Shown: positions 1 to 10,518, counted from the first letter of the stretch. The stretch: DNA of 64,000 bases from Hypoxylon rubiginosum (GCA_902806565.1 CADCXA010000041.1:372001-436000); one strand, 5' to 3'. Numbers and translations are program-made. The notes: generated by a model from the letters alone, not told the origin.

Positions 1-303
1 AAACGTGTTTAATTATAAATAAAATATATTAATAATAAAAATTTTAAATTATATATATTTTTAAATAAAATAAAATAAAAACTTATTAAATATAAAAAAA
101 CTAATATTTCTTTATTTAAATATATAATTATTATATTTTAATTTCACTTTTTTTTATAAAGTTATTTATTTAAAATATTATAAAAAAATATACGATATTT
201 ATTTTAAATTTATTTTTTAAAGCTTTACTTTTAAATAAATTTTAATTATTAAGGTTATTTATAAATTATAAGTTTATAAATACCCTAGCTACCTTATAAC
301 TAG
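1..303. other. AT-rich flank, no gene
   Basis: RIP-decayed AT-rich sequence upstream of the first terminal repeat at 304. I see no gene and no repeat boundary in it. Confidence 0.7.
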
Positions 304-374
304 TATAATAAAATTAAAATACTAAGATATTAAAATATTATATAACGTTTTAAATTATATATAACTTAAATTTA

Positions 375-379
375 TTATA
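375..379. repeat. left target-site duplication of Copia (TTATA)
   Basis: TTATA directly precedes the 5' LTR and is repeated at 6,724-6,728 directly after the 3' LTR. Removing the element plus one copy restores a sequence matching the other 255-bp terminal repeats, which confirms the boundaries. Confidence 0.9.
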
Positions 380-590
380 TGTTGGCAGCCTGCGGTTGCC
401 TAGACAGCTGTGGAACATAAGGCATGCAACAAAGGCAGCCGGTGGAATACCGGAGAGTATTCCAGAGATGTAACACTGGTGCCTACAGCATAGTATTTAG
501 ATCGGGTAGATACCCAGCAAGTTTCTTCGCAGTAGCAACGAATCATAGGATCTTTTCCACGAGCGTCCGGATAACCACCTCCCGGTTATA
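380..590 (+). repeat. 5' LTR of the Copia element (211 bp)
   Basis: It starts TGTTGG, the start typical of Ty1/Copia LTRs, and ends GGTTATA, so the terminal dinucleotides are TG..TA rather than TG..CA. I see no difference from the 3' LTR at 6,513-6,723. It contains a short hairpin, GGAATAC facing GTATTCC (about 447-466). It should carry promoter and polyadenylation signals, but I see no clear TATA box. Confidence 0.95.
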
Positions 591-600
591 TGGTAGCTCC
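591..600 (+). other. primer-binding site
   Basis: TGGTAGCTCC follows the 5' LTR immediately. It begins with the complement of a tRNA CCA tail and differs at one position from the TGGTAGCGCC primer site of yeast Ty1, which pairs with initiator tRNA-Met. Priming by initiator tRNA-Met is therefore likely. Confidence 0.75.
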
Positions 601-676
601 ACCCGTATTCTTGTTATTTTTATCGAGAGAAGACAAGGCGTTTGCGTGTCCTTTTGCATCAAGGTATCAGGAACGT

Positions 677-3340
677 ATGACTTCTACTGAACAGAAGCAA
701 CGCGTCGTAATCGGCAGACTACAAGAACAGATCGAGAAACAGGACGAGCTGTTGGCACGCTTTACCACCGAGCAAATCCAGTTTCTGTCAGCTCTGGAAA
801 GGATGAGTGAACTCACACAAGTTAGGGATAATGCCCGCCTCCATGAGGAAAATGTACAGCAGCAGATAGCTGAGCAGGCTGAGGAGTCACGACTGGCCAA
901 AGCTGCTCCAGCGAAAGCCGCTACACCAGATGTATCGATGAAGTCTGCGGTATCTAACGCAGAACCCGAATCCCCTGCAGAATCCTCTGCAGCACCCGTT
1001 AGGAAACCCACTGGAAGTCTGATCGACCTAGATTCCAATGAGGACCCCACCGAACAGTCCATCAAAGCACCACCCAAGGCCATGGACTACTCTCGGATAA
1101 TGGAAGTCCTTGAAGGACAAGAATGGCTAATCGAGCAGTTGAGGAAACAAGTCGACAATGCCAACAACAGCCGAGAAGAAGAGATTCGACAAGCCGTTGA
1201 ACAAGCAACAACGGAGAAATTGAAGGGGAAGGAGAAGAGAGAATCCGAATCCCCACTGAACAAGGTAGTAGACTCACGCGAAGTATCATCAACCAACAGA
1301 CTCTACAAACCAGGGCGTGACGAAACGCCCGCCGTATCGACCCCGTTTCCCGTCAAGGCGAAGTCGAAGACCCGAGAACCCACCCGGGAGCCATCAAAAG
1401 CTCAACCAGAGGTTCTATCTTTGGAACCATCCGACTCTGACTCCGAACCTGACGGCGAAACCGTGATCATGAGGAAGTCTTCTCGATCCTCACACCGAAA
1501 GCCTTCGAAAAAGCCTTCAAAGGCGCCGAAACGTCCTCCCAAATCCGACTCCGATACCGATTCCGAGTCCGACCACAAGTCCCGCAAACCACGAAAGCCC
1601 CGCAAGTCGAGCCGTAAGGACGACGAGAAGTCAAGCGACAAGCGCGGCAAGAAGGAGCCGTTAACCAAGAAGTCCTTGAGGCGGCTCCAGAGAGAACACG
1701 AGAATCCCAGTCCCTCGGATTCCAGCTCGCCATCAAGCTCAGACTCGTCCGACTCAGACTCGTACGATTCCGATTCGACTGACTCCCATTCCTATCGAAG
1801 AAGACACAGAAAACATGGGAAGAAGCCTTCCAAGAAAGATAGGAAGCACAGGTCCTCTAGCAATCGAGCAAAGCTTGATTGGAAGCACTTCAGCTTCACG
1901 TTAGACAAGGAAAATCACCTGATGGGGATCAGCAATTGGGACGTTTATCGAGAAGCCCTCATGCTGAGCTTGGAGAGAATCGGCTACAGGGAAGACAGAG
2001 AGCTTACTATCATTGACGAACTAGACCTGGCAGCAGCCATTTCACGCACCTGCAAGCGACAACCACTGAACCTGGTCAGTGGCATGAGGAAGGGTTCCGA
2101 AATGCTTAAGACTTTCAGCAAAACGTATGCCTCCTCAGGCAAGGCCCGTCAACGAGAGCTCTGGGACGAACTTCTACAGAAAAAGTACGAAGGAGGCGAT
2201 CCCGTTACCTATATCTCCAAGTGGCAACTCGCGCTGCGTAACTGTATGAACGCAGGGCTTAAGTTTGATACCGATCAGCTGGTTACGATGTTCACTACAA
2301 GTGTAAAAGACAAAGCAACCGGCTGGGTCAAGCAAACTCAGTCACTCCTGCGCAAGAACGAGTTCACTTTGCAGGAGATAATGGACGACTTCGTCAACGA
2401 ATTCCGAGGCAAGATCGGAAAAGACAACCGCCAGAGCAGCAATAACAATGGCAAGAACAACTCCAACGCTCACAACACTCAGGCGAACAAAAAGAGGCCT
2501 GAGAAACCGTCCAAATTTAAGCACTTGCCAAGCTACGACCCAGACAAAGGCCCCTTGTGTTACGATTGCGGAAAGTACGGTCACACAAAGAGAGGTTGCC
2601 CCGAATCTAACAAGAAAGGAAAGAAGGGACAGCAACAAAACTCGTCCTCGAACACCACGAGGAAACAGATAAAGAGCGGCAAGTCGCGACGACAGTCGAC
2701 TTCCACTTCCGAAGACTTGGCAGGTGGCGGCGGCAGTTTCCACGGCAGAGGAGCGACAGACAACCTGGTTAACGAATATAACAGGCGTCGTCTCCAAGAG
2801 AATCCAGGATACGTGGCCCCAACGGTACAGCCGACGGGACAGAACACACGTTGCAATGCTGCTGGGTCATTCTTCCAGACCTTCAGCACGGATTCGAGTT
2901 ACCACACCGAGACTGTAATGAGACAGCAGCTGCTGCTCGATACAGGATCTAACATCCACATCACCAACGACGAAGGAGACTTCATCCGAAAGACCGTGAT
3001 AGATGTCTCGGACAAGGGATACCTTGTTCACACAGGCGGTGGATCAGTATTGGTCACGAAAATGGGCACAGCCCGTTTTGCTCTGAAGGGACATGATGGC
3101 GAAAGGCAATTCGCTACTCTAAACTTCACAGCTTTTGTAGAACGCTTTCCCATCAAGATCTTCTCAGGAGATCTACTATACAGGGCAGGCGGACGAATCA
3201 AGGGAGAGTACGTTTGGAACCCCAACCATACGGTACTCACGAAGCTCGACGTCTTAAAACACAGCTTCTTCCTTCCGCTATTTGGAAAGCAGGAGCTCAC
3301 GCTCCCAGAGCCGCCTGCCAGCAACCCGAACGACCAATAG
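677..3340 (+). CDS. Copia Gag and protease polyprotein (ORF1)
   Basis: The frame is open from 590, but that ATG straddles the LTR/primer-site junction, so I take the ATG at 677 (MTSTEQ..) as the start: 887 residues. The N-terminal 80 residues are a charged probable coiled coil. A long Ser/Asp/Arg/Lys-rich, RS-like section follows, then a Gag-type region starting near LDWKHF. A CCHC zinc knuckle lies at residues 628-641 (CYDCGKYGHTKRGC) for RNA binding. A retropepsin-type active site, LLLDTGSNIHI, has its aspartate at residue 755. The frame ends in TAG at 3,338-3,340, 13 bases before the next start-type codon and in the same frame as the Pol ORF. Gag is unusually long and disordered for Copia. 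Family assignment is firm; the start is a judgement. Confidence 0.88.
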   Translation: MTSTEQKQRVVIGRLQEQIEKQDELLARFTTEQIQFLSALERMSELTQVRDNARLHEENVQQQIAEQAEESRLAKAAPAKAATPDVSMKSAVSNAEPESPAESSAAPVRKPTGSLIDLDSNEDPTEQSIKAPPKAMDYSRIMEVLEGQEWLIEQLRKQVDNANNSREEEIRQAVEQATTEKLKGKEKRESESPLNKVVDSREVSSTNRLYKPGRDETPAVSTPFPVKAKSKTREPTREPSKAQPEVLSLEPSDSDSEPDGETVIMRKSSRSSHRKPSKKPSKAPKRPPKSDSDTDSESDHKSRKPRKPRKSSRKDDEKSSDKRGKKEPLTKKSLRRLQREHENPSPSDSSSPSSSDSSDSDSYDSDSTDSHSYRRRHRKHGKKPSKKDRKHRSSSNRAKLDWKHFSFTLDKENHLMGISNWDVYREALMLSLERIGYREDRELTIIDELDLAAAISRTCKRQPLNLVSGMRKGSEMLKTFSKTYASSGKARQRELWDELLQKKYEGGDPVTYISKWQLALRNCMNAGLKFDTDQLVTMFTTSVKDKATGWVKQTQSLLRKNEFTLQEIMDDFVNEFRGKIGKDNRQSSNNNGKNNSNAHNTQANKKRPEKPSKFKHLPSYDPDKGPLCYDCGKYGHTKRGCPESNKKGKKGQQQNSSSNTTRKQIKSGKSRRQSTSTSEDLAGGGGSFHGRGATDNLVNEYNRRRLQENPGYVAPTVQPTGQNTRCNAAGSFFQTFSTDSSYHTETVMRQQLLLDTGSNIHITNDEGDFIRKTVIDVSDKGYLVHTGGGSVLVTKMGTARFALKGHDGERQFATLNFTAFVERFPIKIFSGDLLYRAGGRIKGEYVWNPNHTVLTKLDVLKHSFFLPLFGKQELTLPEPPASNPNDQ
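3338..3340 (+). other. in-frame TAG between protease and integrase
   Basis: The codons read GAC CAA TAG GGA CAC GAG, and the frame stays open for over a thousand codons on the far side. It could be a programmed stop: TAG followed by GGA is also the context at the murine leukaemia virus Gag/Pol readthrough stop. Or it could be a single CAG to TAG change, a CpA to TpA transition that RIP would make. Confidence 0.9.
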
Positions 3341-3352
3341 GGACACGAGCTG

Positions 3353-6300
3353 GTGATGGCACGAGAGATAAACGACCTGAGAGAGATACTGAAGAAATCT
3401 CTAGCCATGTCAACTTCTAGGCTCACAGATGAGGCCATCCAGAAGCTGATACTTTGGCACCGTCGTCTATGCCATCCCAGCACAGAGAGAATGAAGTGGT
3501 CTATCAAAATGACCACAGGTATCGATTTAGACTTAGCTCTTATTGAACCGTTACCTTGCTATGCGTGTGATCAAGCCAAGATCACGAAGATACCTTCAAA
3601 GGACCCGCAGTTGCGCGCAGAATACTCGGGAGAAATCACTTGGTGTGATACGGGCTCATTGAAGCCTCAATCGGTAAACGGGGACCGCTACTTCACGATG
3701 ATCGTCGACGATTGTAGCAGATATAGGCACTTCAAGACTCACGTTACGAAAGACAAAGCAGGAGTTATCGTGGAAACGTATCTCCGTCACAAGTACGAAG
3801 CCTTACAGTGCCTACCTGCAAAGGAAGACGGCAGTAGCAGGAGACCGCTGGTACTACGCCTTGACGGCGGAAGAGAATTCGGCATGAGCCTTATCGAGAA
3901 GGCTTGCCAGGAAATGGCAATTGAACTGATCATTTCCACACCAAAGAATCAGTACCAGAACGGAGTCCCTGAGCGGTCCATTAGGTTCATCCAGGACTCA
4001 GCACGGGTAACTCATATCGCTATGAATATACCCACGTGCTTCTGGAACGACACAATGGAGGCAGCCACCTACGTGACTAACCGCACGGGTCAGTCAACTG
4101 TAGAAGGCGTCACCCCTTATGAGAAGTATATGAGCGATCTTGAACCTCATAAGCCGCACAAACCCGACAACGCACATCTAAGGATTATTGGGAGCAGATG
4201 CTCCGTCCTTATTGACAAGGAATCCAGGGATGTAGCGGAGAAGATGGAAGCTCGAGGAGCCAAGGGAATTCTACTTGGCTACCGAGGCCAGCACAACTAC
4301 CGAGTATGGCTTATCGAGGGAGGTAGATACCTCGATACCCCCCATGTCATCACACAAGAATTCACAGGAGATGACAATGGCGCTCCAGACCCGAGAGACG
4401 TGGTCAGGTCCCTACCTGAGCACGTACAGAAAAGGCTTCGCCACCGAAAGAAAACCACTGAGGTAGGCGTACAGAATAAGGACAAGAATATTGTCGAGGA
4501 AGATGTCACAGACAGTGACACAGGGTCAAAGCCTAGAAAAAGAGGCAGACCCAAGAAGAAGCGACCAACCGTGCAGTGTTGCGAAGCTCCAGACGAGCCT
4601 GACGTCATCTACGAGACGTTACGGAATATGGACAGTACCCAAGAGGGCGGGAATTACCCGTCAGAGGGCGTGTCCGAAGACGATTTTGACAATTTCATCT
4701 TCGCAGGCGATGGTGATCCACCTATCACAGCACATTCAGACATGTACAGAGCTCTGATGTGCCACCTCATTGATATCGAGAAGGAAGACAGCGCTGAAGA
4801 CGCCATGCAAGACTTCCTCGATACAATGTCCGAAACCTTCAGACTCTTCGAAACCAACATGAATGAGCCTCCATTCAAAGAAGCCATGAACGGAGCAGAA
4901 CGAGAGCTGTGGGTACAGGCCATATTCAAGGAGATCCGTGAGAACCTTGAAAGAGGCACGTTCAAGTTTAGTCCTTCCTCCGAAGCCATTCACGGGCACC
5001 TGATCGACGCCAAATGGGTCTTGAAGAAAAAATACCTATCCAACGGAGATCTTGACAAGTTCAAAGCCCGTATCTGTGCGAGAGGATTCACGCAGAGAAA
5101 GGGAGTCGACTACAACGAGACCACGGCTACAACTGCAAGAGCCGCGGCCTGGCGCATGCTGATGGCTCTGGCCGCAGCACACGGATGGGATATCCTGCAG
5201 ATAGACTTCATAGCGGCATATCTCAATGGAGACTTGAAGGAACGCATCTTTATGAAGCTGTTCCCTATGCTGAAGGAGTACTTCGACGCCTATCCGAAAG
5301 AACGAAGAATCTATCAGTTCGACGAGAGCAAGATTATCGAGCTGATGAATCCCCTTTACGGATTAAAGCAGGCTGGCCACGCTTGGCAGATCAAGGTCAG
5401 GAAGCTGCTTAAGACACGAGGTTACAAACCCTTAGAAGCAGATGATGCTGTCTATCTCAACCAAGAGACAAGGGATATTATAGCCTCCTACGTTGACGAC
5501 TTCCTGCTATTCGGCACAGACGTTCAAAGACTGAAGAACCTGGCAGAAAGTATCAAGAAGGACGTCCCTGTTACAGACCTCGGCGACGCTGATTGGTTCT
5601 TGGGAGTCCGAATCATTCGACCTACTCACAACGGAGAGGTCCGCCTTGATCAGCAACAGTATCTTGAGAGGGCATTGAAGAGCAGTGGGCTTGAAGATTG
5701 CAAGCACACGAGCACGCCTTTCGAACCTAAGAAGCTGGACCACGCAATCCCTAGAGATCGCGGCGAGAGGGCGAATGAGAGAGAGGTCTACGAATACGCA
5801 TCTTTGGTAGGAAAGGCCAACTTTGCAGCATGCGTAACTAGGCCAGATATAAGCTACGCTGTATCAACCTGGGCACGCTATATGAGCAACCCTTCACCAG
5901 AACATTCTGAAGGAATCAAGCGTGTCATGAGATACCTGAAGAAGTCAACCAAGAAGATGATCCGATATAGGAAGCTGACGGAGGAGCATGAGCACCGGAT
6001 ATTCAACGATATCGGATTACACGGAGCCGTCGATGCTAGCTACGCTGGGGACGCTAGCACAGCGAAATCAACAACCGGATACGTTTTCTTCTTGGCGGGC
6101 GCACCTGTGGCATGGCTATCTAAATTGCAAAACGTGGTAGCACGCAGCTCTGCTGAGGCAGAGTACATAGCTTTGGCTACAGCCGCTACAGAGGCAGCTT
6201 GGATACGCAACTTCCTAGAAGAACTTCAGCTGATGCCTGAAGGACCAATTCCACTGATAAATGACAACATGGCTGCAATCACTTGGTCACGAGAGACTGC

Positions 6301-6487
6301 TGTGAATAAGCAAAAGCGTCATATCAGAAAGGATTATCACTACATTAGACAAGAGGTCGCTGAAGGCAACGTCAAGGTAGATTACGTGAGGAGCGAGCTG
6401 AATCCGGCTGATGGATTCACAAAACCATTGAAGAAGCAAGACCACGAACGGTTCTTAAAGTTGCTCGGTTTGGAAGATCGCGAATAG
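3353..6487 (+). CDS. Copia Pol: integrase, reverse transcriptase, RNase H (ORF2)
   Basis: The frame continues from ORF1 across the TAG; counted from GTG 3,353 it has 1,044 residues, with the first ATG at 3,356. Order: pre-integrase zinc site H36/H41 with C69/C72; integrase catalytic D99, D171, E207 with 35 residues between the last two, the canonical D,D(35)E; a Lys-rich linker (about 380-410); reverse transcriptase with active site YVDD at 713-716; and RNase H with VDAS, AEAEY and NDN acidic residues. The end (ADGFTKPL..) is a typical Copia RNase H tail. All catalytic residues are present, so the enzymes look competent. No independent promoter is visible, so expression probably needs readthrough of the TAG or reinitiation. 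Confidence 0.93.
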   Translation: MMAREINDLREILKKSLAMSTSRLTDEAIQKLILWHRRLCHPSTERMKWSIKMTTGIDLDLALIEPLPCYACDQAKITKIPSKDPQLRAEYSGEITWCDTGSLKPQSVNGDRYFTMIVDDCSRYRHFKTHVTKDKAGVIVETYLRHKYEALQCLPAKEDGSSRRPLVLRLDGGREFGMSLIEKACQEMAIELIISTPKNQYQNGVPERSIRFIQDSARVTHIAMNIPTCFWNDTMEAATYVTNRTGQSTVEGVTPYEKYMSDLEPHKPHKPDNAHLRIIGSRCSVLIDKESRDVAEKMEARGAKGILLGYRGQHNYRVWLIEGGRYLDTPHVITQEFTGDDNGAPDPRDVVRSLPEHVQKRLRHRKKTTEVGVQNKDKNIVEEDVTDSDTGSKPRKRGRPKKKRPTVQCCEAPDEPDVIYETLRNMDSTQEGGNYPSEGVSEDDFDNFIFAGDGDPPITAHSDMYRALMCHLIDIEKEDSAEDAMQDFLDTMSETFRLFETNMNEPPFKEAMNGAERELWVQAIFKEIRENLERGTFKFSPSSEAIHGHLIDAKWVLKKKYLSNGDLDKFKARICARGFTQRKGVDYNETTATTARAAAWRMLMALAAAHGWDILQIDFIAAYLNGDLKERIFMKLFPMLKEYFDAYPKERRIYQFDESKIIELMNPLYGLKQAGHAWQIKVRKLLKTRGYKPLEADDAVYLNQETRDIIASYVDDFLLFGTDVQRLKNLAESIKKDVPVTDLGDADWFLGVRIIRPTHNGEVRLDQQQYLERALKSSGLEDCKHTSTPFEPKKLDHAIPRDRGERANEREVYEYASLVGKANFAACVTRPDISYAVSTWARYMSNPSPEHSEGIKRVMRYLKKSTKKMIRYRKLTEEHEHRIFNDIGLHGAVDASYAGDASTAKSTTGYVFFLAGAPVAWLSKLQNVVARSSAEAEYIALATAATEAAWIRNFLEELQLMPEGPIPLINDNMAAITWSRETAVNKQKRHIRKDYHYIRQEVAEGNVKVDYVRSELNPADGFTKPLKKQDHERFLKLLGLEDRE

Positions 6488-6500
6488 CCTCATGTATCTA

Positions 6501-6512
6501 GCTGAGAGGGCG
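6501..6512 (+). other. polypurine tract
   Basis: GAGAGGG within GCTGAGAGGGCG lies directly before the 3' LTR, where the plus-strand primer is expected. Confidence 0.65.
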
Positions 6513-6723
6513 TGTTGGCAGCCTGCGGTTGCCTAGACAGCTGTGGAACATAAGGCATGCAACAAAGGCAGCCGGTGGAATACCGGAGAGTATTCCAGAG
6601 ATGTAACACTGGTGCCTACAGCATAGTATTTAGATCGGGTAGATACCCAGCAAGTTTCTTCGCAGTAGCAACGAATCATAGGATCTTTTCCACGAGCGTC
6701 CGGATAACCACCTCCCGGTTATA
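6513..6723 (+). repeat. 3' LTR of the Copia element (211 bp)
   Basis: By eye it is identical over its full length to the 5' LTR (380-590), indicating a very recent insertion. The right target duplication TTATA (6,724-6,728) follows. Confidence 0.95.
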
Positions 6724-7870
6724 TTATATAATTTACTTAGATATTATATTAAAATAGTTTTTTTTTAAATACCACTTTTATTATATATAATACTTTAATA
6801 TTAATTAGATATTTATATTAATTAATATATTTTTAATATATTTTTTATATTTATTATTACTTATAATATTTTTTAATTATAAGATATTAAAGCTATATTT
6901 TATTATAATTAATATTTAATTTAAATTTAAATTTATATAATTATAATTTTAAAAGAATTGTTTTTATTTATTTTAATTAATACAATATTAATTAAAATAA
7001 ATATTATAAACTTTTAAATATAAAAGTTTTAAAACTTTTTATTTCTTTTTATTATTTTTTTTTTATTATATTAAAATTTACACGTTAAAAAATCCTTAGA
7101 TATTTATAAGTAAAATTATTTATAATATTTATTAATTAAATTAATATAATATTAATTAATTTATATATATTATTATTAATTATATATAATATTTATTAAT
7201 TATAAAATACTAATTAATTAAAACTTATAAAATTTTAGTTTTAGTTATATAAAATTCTAATTAATAAAATACTAAGTAAAATATTAAATAAAATATTAAT
7301 TATAAAATACCAGTTAATTAAAATTTATAAGATTTTAATTATTAAGATATTAGTTATAAAAATATTAAATACTTAAAATACTAAGTAAAATACTAAGTAA
7401 AATACCAAGTAAAAATTAAATATAAAATAATAGTTTTAAAATTTAAAAAACTTTATATAGTTACTTTTTTAAATTTAAGTTTATAAGTTTAAATTTATAA
7501 ATTTAAATTTAAGTTTAAGTTTAAATTTAAGTTAAATTAAGTTTTAAATATTAAAATTTTAAGGTTTTAAAAAAAAATCCAAGATAATATTAAGTTAATT
7601 AAAATATTAGTTACATATAAAAAAATATAAATATTAAATATAAAAAAAAAAGTTACAAAATATTAAATATAAAAAAAAAGCTATAAAATATAAATATTAA
7701 ATATAAAAAAAAAAGTTATAAAAAAACCGTTAATATATATATTTTAAAATTTTTTTTTTTTAGGTTTACCTAAGCTTAGTAATCGTAAATTTAGTTATAT
7801 ATATATTTATTTATTTATTTATTTTATATAACTTTAATTTAATAAACTTATTATTATTATAAAAAAAAGT

Positions 7871-8125
7871 TATAATAAAATTAAAATATTAAAATATTAA
7901 AATATTATATAACGTTTTAAATTATATATAACTTTAATTTACTATATAATTTATTTAAATATTACGTTAAAATAACTTTTTTTTAAATATTATTTTTATT
8001 ATATATAATATTTTAATATTAATTAAATATTTATATTAATTAATATATTTTTAATATATTCTTTATATTTATTATTATTTATAATACCTTTTAATTATAA
8101 AATATTAAAGCTATATTTTATTATA
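7871..8125 (+). repeat. 255-bp terminal repeat, downstream copy of unit 1
   Basis: It aligns along its whole length with 33,607-33,861 and 35,194-35,448, both also 255 bp, and with the reverse complement of 10,162-10,416 and 23,503-23,758. The copies differ mainly by RIP-type transitions. Confidence 0.75.
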
Positions 8126-9223
8126 TTAATTATTTTAAAACTATATTTTAAAACCGTAACTTTTATAGTTTAATTTATAAAATTATATTATTTATTATAA
8201 CTTTATAACCATTTTTTTTACTTTAAATTTAGTTTTAAAACACATTTAATATAATATTTTTATTTAATATTAACTTTTATTTAATCGTAGTAAACCGTAA
8301 TATTAATTATAAAAAAAATTTATATTATAACTTTTATATTAATTATATTTTTATAGTTTATTTAATTAATTATAAATAACATATATTATATTAATTTTAA
8401 AAATAATATAATTAATATTTATATTAATAAAAAACTTTAATTTATATAAAACGAATTATTTTAATTATAAGTTTATTTAAATAATATTTAAATAAATATT
8501 TATAAATAAAAATATTAATTTTATATATTATATATTTTAATATTAATATTTATTTATATATTATATAAATAATATAAAAGTTTAATTATATGGTTTTTAT
8601 TTTTTATTATAATTATTTTTTTATTAGTAACTAAATTTTTTAATTTTTTTACTTTAAGTTCTTTTTTTTTTATATAATATATTTAATTACTAATGTTTTT
8701 TAAATTATTAATATTTTTTATAAGTTTTATTATTTAATTATATTATTAACTTTTTTTATTACTTTATTTTTACTGGATTTTATTATATTTATTAACTTAT
8801 TTTAACCTTTAAAAATTAATTTAAAATATTTTTTTAATATTTTAATATCGTTTAAATATATTTAATATTAATTATATATTAACTAGTAATTATTTATTTT
8901 ATTATATTATATATTACTTATAAAAACAAACTATTATATATAAGTTTTTAAATTAATTAAAAGCTTTTTTTCTTTTATATTAAATTTTTTATTATACTTT
9001 TAATTATTTTAAAAAAAAATATTTTTTAACGGTTTTTTAAGTTATATTTTTAATTTAAAACTTAAAAGTTTATAATTTTTATAATACTTTTATATTTTAA
9101 TATATAAAATAATATAAATATATATTTTAATTTTATTATAAATATAAAAATAATTTTTTTTTATTAATTATAAAATCTATTTAAATTATTATCTTTTTAT
9201 AATAAAAAAAAACCTTATTTTTT

Positions 9224-9405
9224 AAAACATTATATAATTTAATAAAAATTAATTTATTTTTTATTAAAAAATCATATAATTTAATAACTAAAATTAATTT
9301 ATTTTTTAAAAAGAAATTATTAAATTTAATAAATAAAATTAATATATTTTTTAGGAAAAAATTATTTAATTTATTAAATAAAATTAATTTATTTTTTATA
9401 AAAAG
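9224..9405. repeat. degenerate tandem array, about 4 copies of a 45-50 bp unit
   Basis: The unit reads roughly ATTATATAATTTAATAA followed by ATTAATTTATTTTTT, and recurs four times with substitutions. Confidence 0.5.
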
Positions 9406-9834
9406 ATATTAATTAACCATTAAATTAAATATAATCTTTTAATTTTAAAAAATAAAAAGCTATTAAAAATATAAGTAATTTATTATATAAACTAAAAATT
9501 AAATATTAATAAATATTAATATATATAAATTATATTATAATAATTAATATTAATTATATTATATATTTTATTTATAAAAAACCACTATATTTTAAACCAT
9601 TTAAATATTTATATTATATTTATAAATATTATTATTAATAATTAATTTAAATTTGTTTTTTATTTAAATAAAAACAAGTTTAATAATTAAATTAATTTAA
9701 TAAAAAATAATACCTTTTTTAATATAAGTTTTTAAATTTATTTTATATTAATAAGTTTTTTAATAATATAATTATTTTTATAATTTAAATAAACCAATAA
9801 AAAACAATTTAACTAAAAATTAAACTTTGTTTAA

Positions 9835-10078
9835 TTATTAATTTATTTAATAATAAAAAAACTTTTTATTTTATTAATTAATAATAAAACTTTTAATTTA
9901 TTATTTAAAAAAAAGTTTCTTATTTTATTATTTAATAATAAGTTTTTTTTTTATTAGTTAATAATAAAAGCTTTTATTTATTAATTAATAATAAATTTTT
10001 TAATTTATTATTTAAAAAAAAATTTCTTATTTTATTATTTAATAATAAGTTTTTTATTTTATTATTTAATAATATTAT
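9835..10078. repeat. degenerate tandem array, about 9 copies of a 26-bp unit
   Basis: The unit resembles ATTATTTAATAATAAG plus a T-rich tail. It repeats about every 26 bp with T/C and A/G variation, probably a minisatellite that then suffered RIP. Confidence 0.5.
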
Positions 10079-10463
10079 TAGATTTAAATAACTAGTTAAA
10101 TATAACGATATTTTAATAACTTAATTTATTAATATTTTATTAACTTTTTATTTATTTTATTAAAAAAAAATATAACTTTAATATCTTATAATTAAAAACC
10201 ATCGTAAATAATAATAAATATAAAAAATATATTAAAAATATATTAATTAATATAAATATTTAATTAATATTAAAACATTATATATAATAAAAATAATATT
10301 TAAAAAAAAAACTATTTTTATATAATATTTAAATAAATTATATAATAAACTTAAGTTATATATAGTTTAAAATATTACGTAATATTTTAACATTTTAATA
10401 TTTTAATTTTATTATAATTTTTTTTTATAATAATAATAAGTTTTTATTAAATTAAAATTATAT

Positions 10464-10479
10464 AAAATAAATAAACAAA

Positions 10480-10518
<39 letters not shown>

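Larger units (their letters stand above)
380..6723 (+). mobile_element. complete, unmutated Ty1/Copia LTR retrotransposon
   Basis: A 6,344-bp element is bounded by identical 211-bp LTRs and by the 5-bp target duplication TTATA (375-379 and 6,724-6,728). Order inside: LTR, primer-binding site, Gag with zinc knuckle, aspartic protease, integrase, reverse transcriptase, RNase H, purine tract, LTR. Integrase before reverse transcriptase defines the Copia (Pseudoviridae) order. Its base composition is normal while all surrounding DNA is RIP-saturated, so it arrived after the host sequence had decayed. The target lies inside a 255-bp terminal repeat of an older dead element. The one visible coding anomaly is an in-frame TAG (3,338-3,340) between protease and integrase. 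Confidence 0.96.
304..8125 (+). mobile_element. dead short LTR-type element, forward copy 1 (split by Copia)
   Basis: Once the Copia insertion is removed, this is two 255-bp direct repeats (304-379 plus 6,729-6,907; and 7,871-8,125) around 963 bp. The repeats begin TATAATAAAAT and end ATTTTATTATA, which could be RIP-altered TG..CA ends. An A-run ending in G directly precedes the second repeat and resembles a decayed polypurine tract. The internal part holds 12-bp TAAAATACTAAG-type repeats (about 7,260-7,425) and TTTAAG-type hexamers (about 7,450-7,530) and no coding trace, so I infer a non-autonomous LTR element. I found no clear target duplication. Confidence 0.7.
8126..10161. other. AT-rich spacer with two degenerate tandem arrays
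   Basis: It lies between the forward and the reverse copy of the short LTR-type element. No gene remains. Two tandem arrays in it are listed separately. Confidence 0.6.

Noticed and set aside
424..690. 88-codon frame in the 5' LTR (and 66-codon twin at 6,557-6,757)
   Set aside because: Lies within the LTR and runs into unrelated flanks; no domain.
7255..7425. CRISPR-like array from the 12-bp repeats
   Set aside because: Degenerate contiguous repeats without spacers in a eukaryotic transposon; no cas genes.
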